Source: JBCBDX01 sp038529265
Lineage (GTDB): Bacteria; Pseudomonadota; Alphaproteobacteria; Rhizobiales; Rhizobiaceae
NCBI GenBank assembly: GCA_038529265.1
Contig: JBCBDX010000009.1
Location: 93,393 to 157,392, forward strand
DNA: 64,000 bases
Reading direction: 5' to 3'
Shown: in pieces, positions 1-8,844 of the stretch
How positions within the stretch are numbered: position 1 is the stretch's first letter
Layout of the letters: the number at the start of each line of letters is the position of its first letter
Notes under the pieces: generated by a model
What the model was told of the DNA's origin: nothing
The model's database searches: none
What the model saw: the letters and a program-made list of their open reading frames with translations, nothing else
Made by a program: the position numbers and the translations under genes

Positions 1-1537
1 GCACCGTCAGCCAGTGTTCGTAAAGTTGGGAAGGCAATTCTACAAAGTCGCGGCTGACCGATGTGCCCGAAACGCTTGGATAGGTCACATCCGACAGCAT
101 GCCATGCAGCGCGTGACCGAACTCATGGAAAAGCGTGCGAGCATCATCAAAAGAAATGAGTGCAGGTTCGCCATCGGCGGGTTTTGCGAAGTTCATCGTG
201 TTGGTGATGATTGGGGTTTCACCCTTCAGTTTGGATTGCGTGCGGATGGCGCTCATCCACGCGCCGGAACGTTTGGACGGCCGGGCGAAATAATCGGCGA
301 CAAAGAGCGCCTGGTGGCTGCCATCGGGATTGAGCACTTCCCAAGTGCGCGCTTCCGGGTGAAGCCAATCAACACCAGCTACGCGTTTGAATGATAGGCC
401 AAATAGTCTGCCCGCCACCCAAAAGGCGGCCTCAATCATATTTTCGAGCTTCAGATAGGGTTTCGTGTCCTCATCCGAATAGTCAAAGCGCTCTTTACGA
501 ATGCGTTCTGCATAGTGGCGCCAATCGGATGCTTGTAGTGGCTCGTTGATGCCGTCGGCGTTCATTAAAGCGCGAATGTCATCAGCTTCCTCAATGGCGC
601 GGTTTTGGGCTTTCTCCCAGACGGTTTCTAGAAGCTCCATGACTGCCCCGGGCGTTTTTGCCATGGTGCCGTCCAGTTTCAGTTCAGCGAAGGTGGTAAA
701 GCCGAGAAGCTTGGCCTTTTCAGCACGCAAACGCAGCGTCTCTTCGATGATGGCACCATTATCTGTTTCGCCGCCACTGTCCCCGCGCGACGTCCAAGCG
801 GCAAACGCCTTTTCGCGCAAGTCGCGCCGTTTGGAAGACACCAGGAAAGGCACCATGACGGAACGTGATGCGGTGACCGCATACTGACCATCATGACCGC
901 GTTCGGTGGCGACGCCTGCCATGGTGGACTTCAAGTCCGCAGGTATGCCGTCCAGGTCTGCCTCATCAAGCGGCATGATCCAGTCACCTTCGTCCTTGAG
1001 GACATTTTGCGAAAATTGTGTGCCGAGGGAAGCCAGTCGTTCGTTGATGGCTATCAGTCTGGCTTGCTCTTCGCCGACCAACGCTGCACCCATACGAATG
1101 AAACCACGCCGAGTTTTCTTCAGCACCTGCTTTTGCTCTGGCGTCAAACTCAGTTGATCGCGCTTTTCCCACAGTGTTTCAATGCGCTCAAAGAGCTCCC
1201 GGTTTTTTGCAATCTCACCGGAATGACGGGCAAATTCGGGAGCAAACTCGCGCTCCAACGCTTGGATGTCATCATTGGTGTGATTGCCGCCCTTGGTAAA
1301 GAACAGCGATGCGGCTTTGCTCAGCGTCTCGCCAGCATACTCTAGCGCGTCGATGGTGTTTTCAAAGGTTGGCGTGTCCGCATTGGAGGCAATTGCTTTG
1401 ATCTCTTCGATATTGTCTGCAAATCCTTGGCGCAGCGCAATCGCAAAATCACCATCGGCAATTTGCGAGTAATTGGGCAGTCCTTTTGGACCGGTCCAGT
1501 TCAGAATCGCCGGATTGATGCTTTCATTTGCCGTCAT
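1..1537 (-). CDS. M3-family oligopeptidase (peptidyl-dipeptidase Dcp / oligopeptidase A type), C-terminus cut by window edge
   Basis: This zinc metallopeptidase is expected to degrade short peptides in the cytoplasm, for example signal-peptide fragments. The reading frame starts at an ATG at 1537 and runs leftward off the window, so about 512 codons are visible. The family is usually near 680 residues, so about 170 C-terminal residues are missing here. The zinc-binding signature HEFGHALH (HExxH type) is read at about residue 470, coded around 101-128, and is preceded by a LFHEF context typical of M3. The N-terminal helical part lies before it. No signal peptide is visible. The gene stands alone, divergent from nothing, with the TAXI-like gene ending 59 bp upstream. 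Whether it is Dcp or OpdA cannot be settled from this portion. Confidence 0.9.
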   Translation of the reverse strand, partial: MTANESINPAILNWTGPKGLPNYSQIADGDFAIALRQGFADNIEEIKAIASNADTPTFENTIDALEYAGETLSKAASLFFTKGGNHTNDDIQALEREFAPEFARHSGEIAKNRELFERIETLWEKRDQLSLTPEQKQVLKKTRRGFIRMGAALVGEEQARLIAINERLASLGTQFSQNVLKDEGDWIMPLDEADLDGIPADLKSTMAGVATERGHDGQYAVTASRSVMVPFLVSSKRRDLREKAFAAWTSRGDSGGETDNGAIIEETLRLRAEKAKLLGFTTFAELKLDGTMAKTPGAVMELLETVWEKAQNRAIEEADDIRALMNADGINEPLQASDWRHYAERIRKERFDYSDEDTKPYLKLENMIEAAFWVAGRLFGLSFKRVAGVDWLHPEARTWEVLNPDGSHQALFVADYFARPSKRSGAWMSAIRTQSKLKGETPIITNTMNFAKPADGEPALISFDDARTLFHEFGHALHGMLSDVTYPSVSGTSVSRDFVELPSQLYEHWLTV

Positions 1538-1595
1538 GGCGCGCTCCCTGTTCTGATCGGAGCATGTAGGCCCGATACCCTGTTAGGCCAAGGCC

Positions 1596-2930
1596 TTACC
1601 GCAATTGTGTGATGCGGTCGTTGATGCTCTCGCGGACCGCTTCCCAGAGAATGGAAAATGACTGGAAGCCCTCGTCGGAGACTTCGTCAGTGTCCAGAGC
1701 GATCACCACAGTTTGTAAAACATCAGCCAACTCGATTTTCAGTGCATGCAGCTCTTGGACATCATCTTCCAGGAAGGCGCGTTTTTGGATGTCTAGGATC
1801 TGGTAATTATAAATATCAGCACGGTTTTTCTGACCCGCATTCAATCGTGAGCGAAGGGCGAACAGGCTAGAGATCAACAAGGTGGCAACTGTTACCATCA
1901 ACGCCAGTGGTTCAGCATTCTCCTGAATAAAGCTTGGTTCGTTTCGAAGGTAAAACGCTTCGGCACCATCGTGTAGTGGTACCGAAAGACCACGGCTTTG
2001 ATCTGGCTGTGCAATGGCGGAAGCCAACGAAAAACGGATCGTCAGATCAAGGCGGTGTTCAAACAGGATGCGTGTTAGTTCGCGAATGGCATCGTCGGAA
2101 ATATTCTCACGTGACACCAAAATGCGGTCGACCGAAGGCGTGGGCAAATCCATGCCCGGAACGGGTGTCGCGCCCGTATACGTTCCAGCCGGTATCATAG
2201 CCGGTTCCAGGAATGGTCGCTTCACAGCAATCGCTGACGCTTGCCGAACTGGTACCAAGCGAAGGCGCAAACCCTTCAGTTGCGCATCTTCAAACAAACG
2301 GATCAGCTTGGCGTCCCGCAGCGAACGGGTTGCAAACAGCGCATCAACATTGCCATTCAAAAGCCGTTCCGCGCCCTTTGCAAAAGGTTCCGCATCCCAG
2401 TCCATCGTGTCGATGGACAGATCATAGTGATCACCCAAAACCCAGAAAGACCGAAAGGCGTCTGTTCCAAATGGCGGGATCGAAACGGAGGCGCGGGCCA
2501 AATCATTCACGGAACGAATACCTGCTTCACTGCGCGAGATCACATGCATAATGTCAGGATATAAATTCGCGATCACACGGACGTCGGAAACCACCGGCGT
2601 GTCTGAACGGATAACGGCCGTATCGATTTCACCCCGATTGAGCAGAGCAATGTTTTGTGAGGCATCAATGGTTGGGCGCACGGACAATCGCAAAGTGTCT
2701 GAATGCCTGATGACGACCTCCGCCACCTCTCGCATAAGGACATAGGCATCTGAACCAAGCGGTCCGGTCGCCACGGTTAGTCGCATTGGTTCCCGGTCTC
2801 GATTGAGCCAGAAAGCGCCAGCCACGGCGCTGATCAAAATGACAATCAGTGCAAAAGCCAGAAATCGACCGGTTTGCGACGAACGCTCCGACTTCGCATT
2901 GGCATCACCATTTTGTCTCATCGGTTCCAT
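1596..2930 (-). CDS. Membrane-anchored TAXI-family (TRAP transporter) solute-binding protein
   Basis: The protein has 444 residues. A hydrophobic segment at about residues 24-45 acts as an uncleaved anchor and is followed by a periplasmic TAXI/NMT1-like binding domain that begins LTVATGPLGSDAY. A second hydrophobic segment lies at about 345-362, followed by a charged cytoplasmic tail predicted to be helical. The family normally binds small organic anions for TRAP-T transport, but no TRAP permease gene is nearby. This two-membrane-segment architecture may therefore serve sensing or an unlinked permease. The start could also be the ATG three codons downstream; neither has a strong ribosome site. 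It is followed by argG on the same strand, with no sign of co-regulation. Confidence 0.75.
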   Translation of the reverse strand: MEPMRQNGDANAKSERSSQTGRFLAFALIVILISAVAGAFWLNRDREPMRLTVATGPLGSDAYVLMREVAEVVIRHSDTLRLSVRPTIDASQNIALLNRGEIDTAVIRSDTPVVSDVRVIANLYPDIMHVISRSEAGIRSVNDLARASVSIPPFGTDAFRSFWVLGDHYDLSIDTMDWDAEPFAKGAERLLNGNVDALFATRSLRDAKLIRLFEDAQLKGLRLRLVPVRQASAIAVKRPFLEPAMIPAGTYTGATPVPGMDLPTPSVDRILVSRENISDDAIRELTRILFEHRLDLTIRFSLASAIAQPDQSRGLSVPLHDGAEAFYLRNEPSFIQENAEPLALMVTVATLLISSLFALRSRLNAGQKNRADIYNYQILDIQKRAFLEDDVQELHALKIELADVLQTVVIALDTDEVSDEGFQSFSILWEAVRESINDRITQLR

Positions 2931-2974
2931 AGGCGTTGGATCGGCCCCACCCGAAAAACTCTTAGGCCCGATTG

Positions 2975-4198
2975 TTAGCCTTTTCTGCGCCGCGCCGCCA
3001 ATGTGCGAAGGCGCAACGCATTGAGTTTGATGAAGCCGGCTGCGTCCTTTTGGTCATAGGCACCGTGATCATCCTCAAAGGTAACAAGGTCTTCTGAATA
3101 CAGCGATTTGTCGGACTTGCGGCCTGTAACCATGATGTTGCCTTTATAGAGCTTGATGCGCACGGTGCCTTCGACGTCTTTTTGGCTGAGATCGATGGCC
3201 GCTTGCAGCATCTCGCGTTCTGGTGAAAACCAGAAGCCGTTGTAGATCAGTTCTGCATAACGTGGCATCAGTTCATCTTTGAGATGCATGGCACCACGGT
3301 CCAGCGTAATTGATTCCATGGCACGGTGTGCTTGCAAGAGGATGGTGCCCCCCGGAGTTTCGTAAACGCCGCGGGATTTCATGCCGACAAAGCGGTTCTC
3401 CACGAGATCGATCCGGCCAATGCCATTGTCGCGACCCAGATCATTAAGGGCGGCAAAAAGCGTTGCCGGGCTCATGGCGGTTCCGTTCAAGGCGATCGGG
3501 TCGCCATTTTTGAACTCAAGCTCAATTTCCGTGGCTTCATCTGGCGCTTCCATCGGAGACACCGAGCGCATGTGTACATATTCCGGGGCTTCGACCCAAG
3601 GGTCTTCCAACACTTTGCCCTCCGATGATGAGTGCAGCATGTTTGCGTCGACGGAGAATGGCGCTTCGCCGTGCTTGTCTTTGGGCACTGGGATTTGATG
3701 CAGCTGGGCGAAATCAATCAAGTCGGTCCGCGACTTGAACTGCCAGTCACGCCAAGGCGCGATGACCTTAATGTCGGGGTTGAGCGCGTAGGCCGACAGT
3801 TCAAAACGGACCTGATCGTTACCCTTACCGGTTGCGCCGTGCGCAATGGCGTCTGCACCGGTTTCTTCTGCGATTTCAACTAATCGTTTTGAGATCAATG
3901 GGCGGGCAATCGACGTTCCCAGCAGGTAGATACCTTCATAGACTGCATTGGCGCGGAACATCGGAAATACGAAATCCGATATGAATTCCTCACGCAAATC
4001 ATCGATGTAGATTTCCTTGATTCCAAGCATTTCCGCTTTTTGGCGCGCAGGTTCCAACTCTTCGCCTTGGCCGAGGTCGGCTGTGAATGTAACGACCTCT
4101 GCGTCGAGCTCTGTTTGCAGCCATTTGAGAATGATCGATGTGTCTAGGCCGCCCGAATAGGCCAGCACCACTTTTTTGATGTCGGTGGGGAGGGTCAT
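2975..4198 (-). CDS. argG: Argininosuccinate synthase
   Basis: The enzyme joins citrulline and aspartate with ATP to give argininosuccinate in arginine biosynthesis. The frame is open further upstream, but the ATG at 4198 (MTLPTDIKK) gives 407 residues, the family's normal length, and places the PP-loop SGGLDTS at about residues 15-21. Other family blocks are visible: the ATGKGNDQ citrulline/aspartate region and the GRNDGIGR-like stretch (DNGIGRIDLVENR). The extended N-terminus from the longer frame has no family resemblance and is not used. The gene is monocistronic as far as can be seen, with a PAP2 gene 65 bp upstream in the same direction. Confidence 0.96.
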   Translation of the reverse strand: MTLPTDIKKVVLAYSGGLDTSIILKWLQTELDAEVVTFTADLGQGEELEPARQKAEMLGIKEIYIDDLREEFISDFVFPMFRANAVYEGIYLLGTSIARPLISKRLVEIAEETGADAIAHGATGKGNDQVRFELSAYALNPDIKVIAPWRDWQFKSRTDLIDFAQLHQIPVPKDKHGEAPFSVDANMLHSSSEGKVLEDPWVEAPEYVHMRSVSPMEAPDEATEIELEFKNGDPIALNGTAMSPATLFAALNDLGRDNGIGRIDLVENRFVGMKSRGVYETPGGTILLQAHRAMESITLDRGAMHLKDELMPRYAELIYNGFWFSPEREMLQAAIDLSQKDVEGTVRIKLYKGNIMVTGRKSDKSLYSEDLVTFEDDHGAYDQKDAAGFIKLNALRLRTLAARRRKG

Positions 4199-4263
4199 GA
4201 ATTTGTCCGGAAAAGGCGTGTTGAAGTTGGGCGCAACATATTGGCTTTGCGCGTGGGCGCAAG

Positions 4264-5019
4264 TCAGGCTTTTGAAGCCAAGCGGGTCATCGTCGTAAAA
4301 ACCAGCGCAAAGACGGCAATTGAACCCCAATATCCCAAAAACGCATCTGACGTGTAATGGGCACCGAAACCGATCCGTAGTCCCGCCATGAAGATAGAGG
4401 CCGGTATTAGAATCATGGCCGCAAGCGGGCGCAATGCAGGTGGAAAAATGAAAACGAGTAATGCCAACCATCCAGCCGATGCAGCTTCGCCGGAGACAAA
4501 GGAGCAGTTGGCAGCACAATGTTCGCTGATCCGTCCAGCTTCAATGAAGGGTGATGTTCCTCCGAACGGTTCAGATTGCCATGGGCGGGGGCGACCCCAG
4601 AAGGCTTTGAGAACGCCGTTGACGATCAAAAGTGGCCAGATAATCAATGTTGTTGTGAGCGCTGCCTTCTGCCTGAAACCAGTATCCTTCCATCGAAGAC
4701 CAATCCACCAATCCGCGATGAACCACAGCAAGACTGCGATACCAAGCCATGTTGGCAGTGTCTGCAGAATCTGTCGGATAGTCCTCAAAACAGGCTCTTC
4801 TGCCAGAGAAAAACCCCGGCAAAACGTTGAACTGTCGCGGGTTTGGGCGCATCTTTCAGCATCGAAAAACAGTGCGGAAATCTGCAAATCCCAGTGTGCA
4901 TTGGTGATAAACAATGCGAGCGCCAAAAACCACATCCCGATGGATGACAACGCAAGAAGCGGGTTGCTGAATGCTTGCATGGTCTTATTAATGAGCCGCG
5001 GGCTTTGATGGTTGTTCAT
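4264..5019 (-). CDS. PAP2-family membrane phosphatase
   Basis: This integral membrane protein of about 251 residues belongs to the phosphatidic-acid-phosphatase type 2 superfamily. The three active-site blocks are present. KAFWGRPRPW is motif 1, a SFVSGEAA stretch replaces the usual PSGH motif (SGE, with Glu in place of His), and GLRIGFGAHYTSD supplies motif 3 with the conserved His and Asp. About five or six hydrophobic segments are visible. The SGE variant is shared by LpxE/LpxF-like and other bacterial PAP2 subfamilies. The substrate (undecaprenyl diphosphate, lipid A or phosphatidate) is not determined. The start at 5019 is chosen over an upstream GTG; a third possibility is the ATG at 4980. 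It is divergent from the LysE exporter. Confidence 0.85.
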   Translation of the reverse strand: MNNHQSPRLINKTMQAFSNPLLALSSIGMWFLALALFITNAHWDLQISALFFDAERCAQTRDSSTFCRGFSLAEEPVLRTIRQILQTLPTWLGIAVLLWFIADWWIGLRWKDTGFRQKAALTTTLIIWPLLIVNGVLKAFWGRPRPWQSEPFGGTSPFIEAGRISEHCAANCSFVSGEAASAGWLALLVFIFPPALRPLAAMILIPASIFMAGLRIGFGAHYTSDAFLGYWGSIAVFALVFTTMTRLASKA

Positions 5020-5067
5020 AAAGACCTGTTGCACGCACTTTGGCCTCTCAGCAAGGAAGAGAGATAA

Positions 5068-5712
5068 ATGTTAGAGTATATTCCCTCGACTGCGGTTCTG
5101 ATCCAATTTGCGCTGGCAGCTGTTGTGTTAGCGATAACGCCCGGGCCTGACATGGCGCTTTATGTTGGACGCGCTGTGACCCATTCACGTGCGGTTGGTC
5201 TTGCCTGCTTTGCCGGTGCCGTTACCGGAATACTGGTTCACACCATGCTTGTAGCGCTTGGACTTTCCGCGCTGCTGGTTGCCGCGCCAACCGCCTTTTT
5301 GACGCTGAAGATTGTCGGCGCTGTGTATCTGGTTTGGCTTGCCTATCAGGCGATCCGTCATGGTTCTTCACTCACCATCAAGGGTGAGAAGAAGGAAGCC
5401 GGTTCATTATGGGGACACTATCTGACGGGCATTGGCATCAATATTTTGAACCCCAAAGTGGCGCTCTTTTTTATGACGTTTTTGCCGCAATTTGTGTCAG
5501 CCACTGATCCCCAAGCGCCTGGGAAACTGATTTTTCTTGGTTTGTTTTTCCTCGCGGTCGCCATTCCAACCATCTTGCCAATGATTTTCGCTGCGAACGC
5601 TTTCAGTCAGGCCTTGACCAAGAGACCGCGCGTTACACGTGCGCTGGACTGGTTGTTTGCTGGGGTTTTTGGCGCTTTTGCGCTCAAGATTCTGACTGCG
5701 CGGGCCAGTTAA
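5068..5712 (+). CDS. LysE/RhtB-family amino-acid exporter
   Basis: A 214-residue inner-membrane protein with about six hydrophobic segments. The N-terminal block PGPDMALYVGR and the middle block NPKVALFFMTFLPQF are typical of the LysE/RhtB exporters that release amino acids or their derivatives. A ribosome site GGAAGAGAG lies just before the ATG. The gene is divergent from the PAP2 gene, and its 3' end overlaps the convergent membrane-protein gene by 29 bp. The substrate cannot be told from the sequence. No regulator gene (LysG type) is adjacent. Confidence 0.9.
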   Translation: MLEYIPSTAVLIQFALAAVVLAITPGPDMALYVGRAVTHSRAVGLACFAGAVTGILVHTMLVALGLSALLVAAPTAFLTLKIVGAVYLVWLAYQAIRHGSSLTIKGEKKEAGSLWGHYLTGIGINILNPKVALFFMTFLPQFVSATDPQAPGKLIFLGLFFLAVAIPTILPMIFAANAFSQALTKRPRVTRALDWLFAGVFGAFALKILTARAS

Positions 5713-6115
5713 TAAAGCGTTGGTGAAACCTTGCGTAGGCAAAGCCACCTGCTGCGCCTCCAAAGAATACATACCACATATTTGGCATTCCCGTTAAACC
5801 GCTAAACAGCGCTAGCGCCAAGCCGGCCGTCAGAACGCCGCAGATGCAAAAATATGTCGTGGACCTTTGCTCGAAGTAGCAAGCGCCAACAAGGGTGAGA
5901 GTAAAGCCTGGCCATGCAAAGGCGCCCGTCAGGAAAATGGCGGTAATTGCAATCATCAATAGTTCGTTGCCAGCCGGACCAGGGCCGTTGCTTGTTGCGA
6001 CAACAGCGAGCAGCAATATGAAAACGGTTGTCAAAGCCGCCACAAGTACTGCTAACACATAGCCGACTAATATATAGCCGATAAACCAGGCTGCCTTTTT
6101 AAGGCGCTCAGTCAC
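5684..6115 (-). CDS. Hypothetical four-helix membrane protein
   Basis: I do not recognise a named family. The product, about 143 residues, has four hydrophobic stretches, a GAAGGFAYARFHQRF segment near the C-terminus, and no charged catalytic motif. The start is uncertain: a GTG at 6115 overlaps the rlmN stop by 8 bp, and a TTG at 6127 is also in frame. The overlap suggests translational coupling to rlmN, the next gene upstream on the same strand. The 3' end overlaps the convergent LysE gene by 29 bp, so the two messages share complementary 3' ends. Confidence 0.7.
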   Translation of the reverse strand: MTERLKKAAWFIGYILVGYVLAVLVAALTTVFILLLAVVATSNGPGPAGNELLMIAITAIFLTGAFAWPGFTLTLVGACYFEQRSTTYFCICGVLTAGLALALFSGLTGMPNMWYVFFGGAAGGFAYARFHQRFINWPAQSES

Positions 6116-7328
6116 CGTGCCCTGCAATCATCATGGCTTCATAGGCCAAGCGCTCGGTCTTCTTCATGCGTTCGGATGCGGATTTGAGTTGACCACAAGC
6201 GGCCAGAATATCCTCACCGCGGGGCGTGCGGATCGGTGAAGCATAGCCATTAGCATTGATGAAATCGGCAAATTTTTCGATTTGCTCCCAGTCGGAGCAT
6301 TCGTAGTCAGACCCGGGCCATTTGTTGAAGGGGATCAAATTGATCTTCGCGGGAATGCCCTTGAGCAAACGCACCAGTTCTTTTGCGTCGTGTAGCGAGT
6401 CGTTGACGCCTTTGAGCATGACATATTCAAATGTAATGCGCCTTGCGTTGGAAAGTCCTGGATAATTGCGGCAAGCGTCCAGCAGTTCTTCAAGCGGGTA
6501 TTTCTTGTTTATCGGCACGAGGATGTCCCGCAGATCGTCCGTTACCGCGTGGAGTGAAATGGCAAGCATGGCGCCAGTATCTTCGCCAATGCGGGCGATA
6601 TTGGGGACAACGCCGGAAGTTGACAGCGTTATCCGTCTTTTGGACAGGCTCAATCCCTCTCCATCTGAGAAAACAAGCATGGCATCGCGCACATTGTCAT
6701 AATTGTAGAGCGGCTCGCCCATTCCCATCATGACGATATTGGATACTTTTCTGCCGTCTAAAGGAACGACCGCCCCCATCGGCGTGTCCGCGTCGGGAAA
6801 GTCACCGAGACGTTTTCGGGCCAAAATCACCTGCGCGACGATTTCGCCTGCGGTGAGGTTGCGAACGAGTTTTTGAGTGCCGGTGTGGCAGAAGGTGCAA
6901 GTCAGCGTGCAGCCGACTTGTGACGAAACGCAAAGCGTGCCGCGGCCTTCCTCCGGGATGTATACGGTTTCGACCTCCACAGGTGCGCCCGCACCGCGTG
7001 AGGGAAAGCGCAGTAGCCACTTGCGTGTGCCGTCAGCGGAGATCTGCTCCTCAACGATTTCGGGTTTTTCGATGACGAAATGACCGGCCAGCTTGGCGCG
7101 CAGGTCCTTTGAGACATTGGTCATCGCATCGAAGGCATCGACACCGCGAATGTACAGCCAATGCCACAGCTGTTGGACGCGCATCCGGATTTGTTTTTCG
7201 GCAACACCAATGCTGCGCAATGCATCTGCAAGACCCTTGCGTGTTAAGCCCGTCAGGCTCGGCTTGTATGCCGCTACCGGTGACGTTGGGCGCTGATTTG
7301 GTTCAGATAAGTCGAGTGAAACAGCCAT
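6108..7328 (-). CDS. rlmN: 23S rRNA (adenine2503-C2)-methyltransferase / tRNA A37 methyltransferase
   Basis: This radical-SAM enzyme adds a methyl group to C2 of A2503 in 23S rRNA and to A37 of some tRNAs. It has 406 residues. The iron-sulfur cluster cysteines are at 140, 144 and 147 (CTLTCTFC), and the substrate-side Cys133 stands seven residues before them, spaced as in the E. coli enzyme. The methyl-carrying C-terminal Cys is in ILAACGQL. NIVMMGMGEP, the SAM-binding glycine-rich motif, is also present. The ATG at 7328 has a normal length for alphaproteobacterial RlmN. A small membrane-protein gene overlaps its stop codon. Confidence 0.97.
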   Translation of the reverse strand: MAVSLDLSEPNQRPTSPVAAYKPSLTGLTRKGLADALRSIGVAEKQIRMRVQQLWHWLYIRGVDAFDAMTNVSKDLRAKLAGHFVIEKPEIVEEQISADGTRKWLLRFPSRGAGAPVEVETVYIPEEGRGTLCVSSQVGCTLTCTFCHTGTQKLVRNLTAGEIVAQVILARKRLGDFPDADTPMGAVVPLDGRKVSNIVMMGMGEPLYNYDNVRDAMLVFSDGEGLSLSKRRITLSTSGVVPNIARIGEDTGAMLAISLHAVTDDLRDILVPINKKYPLEELLDACRNYPGLSNARRITFEYVMLKGVNDSLHDAKELVRLLKGIPAKINLIPFNKWPGSDYECSDWEQIEKFADFINANGYASPIRTPRGEDILAACGQLKSASERMKKTERLAYEAMMIAGHGD

Positions 7329-7381
7329 ACAGCCTGATCCGGTTTGCTTTGCGCATCGCTATAGCGCTTAAGAGCCACAAC

Positions 7382-7407
7382 AAAAAGGCCGCGCAGGAGG
7401 CGCGACC
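7382..7407 (-). terminator. Rho-independent terminator after the IalB-family gene
   Basis: An eight-base-pair GC-rich stem (7387-7394 with 7400-7407, one G-U pair) encloses a five-base loop. On the minus strand it is followed by a run of five T. It lies 26 bp beyond the stop of the IalB-family gene and before rlmN. Confidence 0.8.
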
Positions 7408-7432
7408 CGCAATGCCGATGATTTGCGACTGG

Positions 7433-7945
7433 TCAGTTACAGCTTTGAATGGCGTCCAAAGCAGCCGTGACACCAGAAAGCGAATATTCGTATGTTGTAT
7501 TGGTACCGCGTCTCGACGTTGCTTTTACAACCATTTGGCTGCCCGATTTCATTGCAGCGACCAATGCGGGGTCTTGGGCTGCGTTTTCAGTCCAAGCGCT
7601 GTTGTCTTTCACGAAGAAGCTGAAGTCCGTGCCATCGACGTTGACAGTAACTTTCGAGCCTTCGCGCAGCGTATATCCAGCGATGAACTGTGGTTCGTAG
7701 GTGACGTTTTGATTGCCACGTTGTGTGATGACGAAGAAATTGTCGCCATGGTTCACGTTGGCAGGCTGCTTGGTTTGGGGAATCGACAGCGCATAACAGA
7801 CCTTGCCGGTTGGCGAATCATAGCTGATGGCGCCCCAATCGCGGAACTGACCGATGGGCTGCTGAGATTGGGCGAGCGCCTGCGTCGACAAGCCTGCTAC
7901 CATCGCCAAAACACAAGCTGATAGGGCGGATAGACGTAGTTCCAT
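7433..7945 (-). CDS. Invasion-associated locus B (IalB) family periplasmic protein
   Basis: This secreted protein has 170 residues from the ATG at 7945, which begins a signal peptide (MELRLSALSACVLAMVAG, cleavage near TQALAQ). The mature part opens IGQFRDWGAISYDSPTGKVCYALS, which matches the IalB fold, and ends with a conserved cysteine (IQSCN) that probably pairs with the Cys of KVCYA. IalB was named for Bartonella invasion, but the family is widespread in free-living alphaproteobacteria and its biochemical role is unknown. The frame is open 20 codons further upstream, but that start would bury the signal peptide. A terminator follows. Confidence 0.85.
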   Translation of the reverse strand: MELRLSALSACVLAMVAGLSTQALAQSQQPIGQFRDWGAISYDSPTGKVCYALSIPQTKQPANVNHGDNFFVITQRGNQNVTYEPQFIAGYTLREGSKVTVNVDGTDFSFFVKDNSAWTENAAQDPALVAAMKSGSQMVVKATSRRGTNTTYEYSLSGVTAALDAIQSCN

Positions 7946-8263
7946 TACTGAACACCAATTTTGTCGTTTACGAGTGGATGATCTCTCATCGTGTCTTTGC
8001 TGCATATTGTTGAGACATGGTTACCAAATGTTAAATTTCTCTGCCAGCCGATGTGCCGCATAAGCATGAGTGACCAAGTGTCGCCTGATGTTTTGCATGG
8101 ATTCCAGCCGCGCCAACCTTTTGAACGTTTCATATGATAAAAGAGGCAACAGTTTGACTTACCAAGCACATCTGGATGATGTTAGACGTGTGAAACGAAC
8201 ACCAGAATCGTAAGGTACTGCTTTAAATCGTGATTTTGTGTTTCTGATTGGGCCGGTGAGTGC

Positions 8264-8842
8264 ATGAGTAGAGAGCAACATCAGCATTTTGCGACTCTCG
8301 CCTTGGCCATTGCCAATGATCGAGATCAGACGGCATTTGCTGAACTGTTTGACTTTTTTGCGCCGCGTTTAAAAACCTATTTGCGTCGTTTGGGCCTTGG
8401 CGATTCTGAGGCTGAGGATTTGGCGCAGGACGTGCTCATCGTTCTTTGGCATAAGGCTCATCTTTTTGATCCGTCCAAATCGTCGCTTTCAACCTGGTTG
8501 TTCCGGGTCGCGCGAAACCGGCGCATTGATGCGCTGCGGCGTGACAAGTCCGGACTGCTGGATCCAGATGAACCCATGTTGCGACCGTCAGAAGAAACAC
8601 CAGCCGATGCGCTCATGGATGCTGAACGCCGAGATGAACGGGTTCGCGAAGCGATGCAGGAATTGCCCGAAGAACAGATTGAGTTGGTCAGATTGGCCTT
8701 TTTCTACGGTCAATCACACAGCCAGATTGCGGATTCGACCGGTCTGCCACTTGGCACAGTCAAATCACGGATCAGGCTTGCCTTTGGACGGCTGCGCCGC
8801 AAACTCGAGGCCGACGACCTCGTTGATACTGACTTCGCCTAA
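8264..8842 (+). CDS. ECF-subfamily RNA polymerase sigma factor (RpoE/ChrR-like group)
   Basis: The protein has 192 residues, with sigma region 2 at about residues 26-92 (AEDLAQDVLIVLWHKA and the WLFRVARNRRID core-binding and -10 recognition stretch) and region 4 at about 130-180 (PEEQIELVRLAFFYGQSH followed by the helix-turn-helix GLPLGTVKSRIR). It resembles the group that in Rhodobacter partners the zinc anti-sigma ChrR. That partner gene normally follows directly. Here the next gene, on the opposite strand, ends 3 bp away, so no anti-sigma is linked. The start ATG lies in a weak ribosome-site context. Regulation probably depends on an unlinked anti-sigma or on transcription level. Confidence 0.92.
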   Translation: MSREQHQHFATLALAIANDRDQTAFAELFDFFAPRLKTYLRRLGLGDSEAEDLAQDVLIVLWHKAHLFDPSKSSLSTWLFRVARNRRIDALRRDKSGLLDPDEPMLRPSEETPADALMDAERRDERVREAMQELPEEQIELVRLAFFYGQSHSQIADSTGLPLGTVKSRIRLAFGRLRRKLEADDLVDTDFA

Positions 8843-8844
8843 GT

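Noticed and set aside
7109..7921. 270-codon plus-strand frame across rlmN and the IalB-like gene
   Set aside because: It crosses two well-supported genes on the other strand and a terminator; the translation looks random.
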